This document shows positions 46,046 through 47,583 of a stretch of 47,583 nucleotides of DNA, in pieces (position 1 is the first letter of the stretch; each line of letters starts with the position of its first letter). The notes under the pieces were generated by a model, which did not search any database, was not told the origin of the DNA, and saw only the letters and a list, made by a program, of their open reading frames with translations. Position numbers and translations under genes: made by a program. This DNA comes from a virus, in the IMG/VR virus record IMGVR_UViG_3300025402_000018, positions 1-47,583 of that record, one strand, 5' to 3'.

Positions 46046-46352
46046 TTGGTTTATCCTCTATAATACCTGGTAAAAGACCCATCATGATTGGCATTTGGCC
46101 ATTCTGTGAATCCATAAAGAAACCAATAACCCATTCTCCTACATTTGGAGAAGAAAAAGTTTTAGAATTATTTAATGGATACATTGGATGTGCCCATGGC
46201 AAATCTTTTGTTGGTATTTGGCCAGCATCATACCAACCAAAAATACGAACTTGGCATCTACCTAACATTAACGGATCATCTCTATTTTCAATTTCACCGA
46301 CCCACCAAACAAATCCATTCAGGCCGGCAAAGTTCATTACGTCTTTAGCCAT
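46038..46352 (-). CDS. Baseplate hub OB-fold protein (T4 gp5 N-terminal domain, stand-alone)
   Basis: 104 residues. The pattern GFVWWVGEIENRDDPLMLGR, CQVRIFGWYD, IPTKDLPWAHPMYPL, SPNVGEWVIGFFMDSQNGQM and PIMMGLLPGI is the OB-fold of T4 gp5 (WWVGxVEDRxDPxxLGRxxVRIFG...IPTxDLPWA...G..V.GFF.DG...QxPxIMG). In T4 this domain binds gp27 and continues into lysozyme and needle; here it ends after the OB-fold. It overlaps the gp27 gene by 8 bases. It should form a trimer on the gp27 ring. No catalytic lysozyme residues are present in this gene or its neighbours. Confidence 0.88.
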   Translation of the reverse strand: MAKDVMNFAGLNGFVWWVGEIENRDDPLMLGRCQVRIFGWYDAGQIPTKDLPWAHPMYPLNNSKTFSSPNVGEWVIGFFMDSQNGQMPIMMGLLPGIIEDKPNE

Positions 46353-47583
46353 TTATAGTTCCTTGTGCAAGTTGTTGCCATAATGATGATGTATTATCAG
46401 GTGAAGCATATTGTGTTGGTGTACTATCTTTTGAAATTTCCATTATAGTTTTATATTCTAACCTGATAAAATCAATCAAATGTCTAACACCTGTGACCAA
46501 ATAATTACCAGCATAGAAACTATCTGGATCTTCACTATTTGGATTAATATTACCTAATGAAAAACCTACCACTCTACCTACTGTCATATTAGAATCACCC
46601 GGAATCGATATTTTTAATCTTGTATAGTTGGCCAAAGCTAATTGTCCTGTTCTATACGGTATGTAAGTCTCAGCATTAATATTATGTGCTACTGAACCAT
46701 TATCTTGGTCTTTGACATACGTTGAACTGTTTTGTTGAAAATTTGAAAAAATCAACTTATAAACAGCTTGTGAAGATCGATTTAATTCATTTCCGTATCT
46801 ATCTTGAAACTGATTAATCAGGGGGTATCCATTCAATGTATAACCCTCATTTATATAAGAACCATAATCAAAGTTGGTTACTTTCTTTGTCCTTGTCAAT
46901 ATATCAATAGACAACAATTGATTTGCAAAAGCACCAGAATTGACACCATTCAATACATCATATGAATCTAAAATCTCATATGTCAAAACATTATATAGTG
47001 CTGAATTTAAATTTTTAGGATCAGTATTTTTTGGATTGTAAGCATAATCGTGGTAACTATCACCTTGCATCATAGATTGTAAGGATCTAAAATTAAATCC
47101 ATTCTTATCTTCAAAGAAAATCATATCTGCACCAACAGTTCCGGTAGATGGTCTTGCATATACTGACATCATGTTAATGGCATCAAATGGCTTGATTGTT
47201 GGTATCACAAAATCATAATTACCATATGTTGGTTCTATGTTTGCTATCTTAGAAACAGGTACTTTTAATTCATTCAATAAAATATCTGCCACATTTGAGA
47301 AAATAGGTTGATTAGGATAAGATTTACATACCTTATATTGTTCATTTAATATCATTTCGTCAGAACAGAAATACAAACAATATGAAATAGTATACATATT
47401 GCCTTCAAGTTTCCTCTTGGCCATCTTATAGATTCGGAATATCTTACTGATTTCTTCAAAGGTGTCACCACTTGTACTAAAGACCATTTGAAGGTATTCA
47501 TTACCATTCAAGTTCAAAGATTGAACATAGTTCATCGAATCTGTTACCAAAAGATAACCTGAAGCCGTATTATTAAACAAATC
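46345..47583 (-). CDS. Baseplate hub protein (T4 gp27-like), 5' end outside window
   Basis: At least 412 residues are in the window, open to the right edge; the real start lies outside (the most upstream start-like codon in the window is a TTG). YTISYCLYFCSDEMILNEQY, VADILLNELKVPVSKIANIE, PTYGNYDFVIPTIKPFDAIN and MMSVYARPSTGTVGADMIFF, then EDKNGFNFRSLQSMM follow the pattern of gp27-like hub proteins of aquatic T4-like phages. gp27 forms the trimeric torus of the hub that carries the gp5 spike and meets the tail tube. The C-terminal half has LKISIPGDSNMTVGRVVGFS, as expected for the tube-like domains. The overlap with the OB-fold gene (8 bases) fits tight co-translation of hub parts. Confidence 0.85.
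   Translation of the reverse strand, partial: DLFNNTASGYLLVTDSMNYVQSLNLNGNEYLQMVFSTSGDTFEEISKIFRIYKMAKRKLEGNMYTISYCLYFCSDEMILNEQYKVCKSYPNQPIFSNVADILLNELKVPVSKIANIEPTYGNYDFVIPTIKPFDAINMMSVYARPSTGTVGADMIFFEDKNGFNFRSLQSMMQGDSYHDYAYNPKNTDPKNLNSALYNVLTYEILDSYDVLNGVNSGAFANQLLSIDILTRTKKVTNFDYGSYINEGYTLNGYPLINQFQDRYGNELNRSSQAVYKLIFSNFQQNSSTYVKDQDNGSVAHNINAETYIPYRTGQLALANYTRLKISIPGDSNMTVGRVVGFSLGNINPNSEDPDSFYAGNYLVTGVRHLIDFIRLEYKTIMEISKDSTPTQYASPDNTSSLWQQLAQGTING

Overview
The window is 47.6 kb of the virion-structure region of an AT-rich, T4-like contractile-tailed phage (myovirus). It resembles marine or freshwater T4-like phages (cyanophage/pelagiphage type) more than enteric T4. The evidence is a run of recognisable T4 homologues (gp27, split gp5, gp25, gp6, gp7-like, gp8, gp13, gp14, gp15, gp16), fibre families typical of aquatic T4-like phages, and a set of TATAAATA-like late-promoter elements. 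Every supported gene lies on the minus strand, so transcription runs from the right edge to the left. The host cannot be read from the sequence.

Layout in transcription order. (1) 47.58-43.4 kb, baseplate hub: gp27 (cut by the window edge), a stand-alone gp5 OB-fold protein, a hydrophobic protein of unknown role, a stand-alone gp5-like beta-helical needle with an HxH tip motif, and an unrecognised protein. No lysozyme domain is visible. (2) 43.3-31 kb, baseplate wedge: gp25, gp6, gp7-like, gp8 and a 1990-residue DUF4815-type protein. (3) 31-22.7 kb, first fibre block: small coiled-coil protein, S74-chaperone fibre, beta-sandwich adaptor, 78-residue protein, a 908-residue fibre with two YadA-like AxAIGxxAG arrays, a coiled-coil rod and a short collagen-like fibre. 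(4) 22.6-15.8 kb: two large NKANAANVLAQ-repeat fibres. (5) 15.8-14 kb: a 2OG-Fe(II) oxygenase and a GT4 glycosyltransferase. (6) 14-8.7 kb: three tandem paralogous fibres (shared N-terminus, collagen-like GPT repeat, variable middle, S74 chaperone). (7) 8.7-4.9 kb: small accessory proteins, a Gly/Cys/Tyr-rich putative adhesin and an unknown protein. (8) 4.8-0.5 kb: neck and tail-completion genes gp13, gp14, gp15, a LamG-type lectin and the small terminase gp16. (9) Left edge: a partial HNH/NUMOD3-type homing endonuclease where gp17 would be expected.

The products probably build one particle: hub and wedge, then neck and connector, with an unusually large and modular host-recognition repertoire (about nine fibre or adhesin genes). 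The most interesting points are: (a) three genes (gp13, a collagen-like S74 fibre, and the 112-residue adaptor) whose ribosome-binding sites are paired in hairpins that overlap a late promoter, so that only transcripts started at that promoter would lack the pairing arm; (b) a prolyl-hydroxylase-like oxygenase and a glycosyltransferase placed directly upstream of three GPT-repeat fibres, suggesting a collagen-modification cassette; (c) the split gp5; (d) strong signs of fibre evolution by cassette duplication and in-frame repeat expansion. All functions are from reading the sequence; no database search was run.
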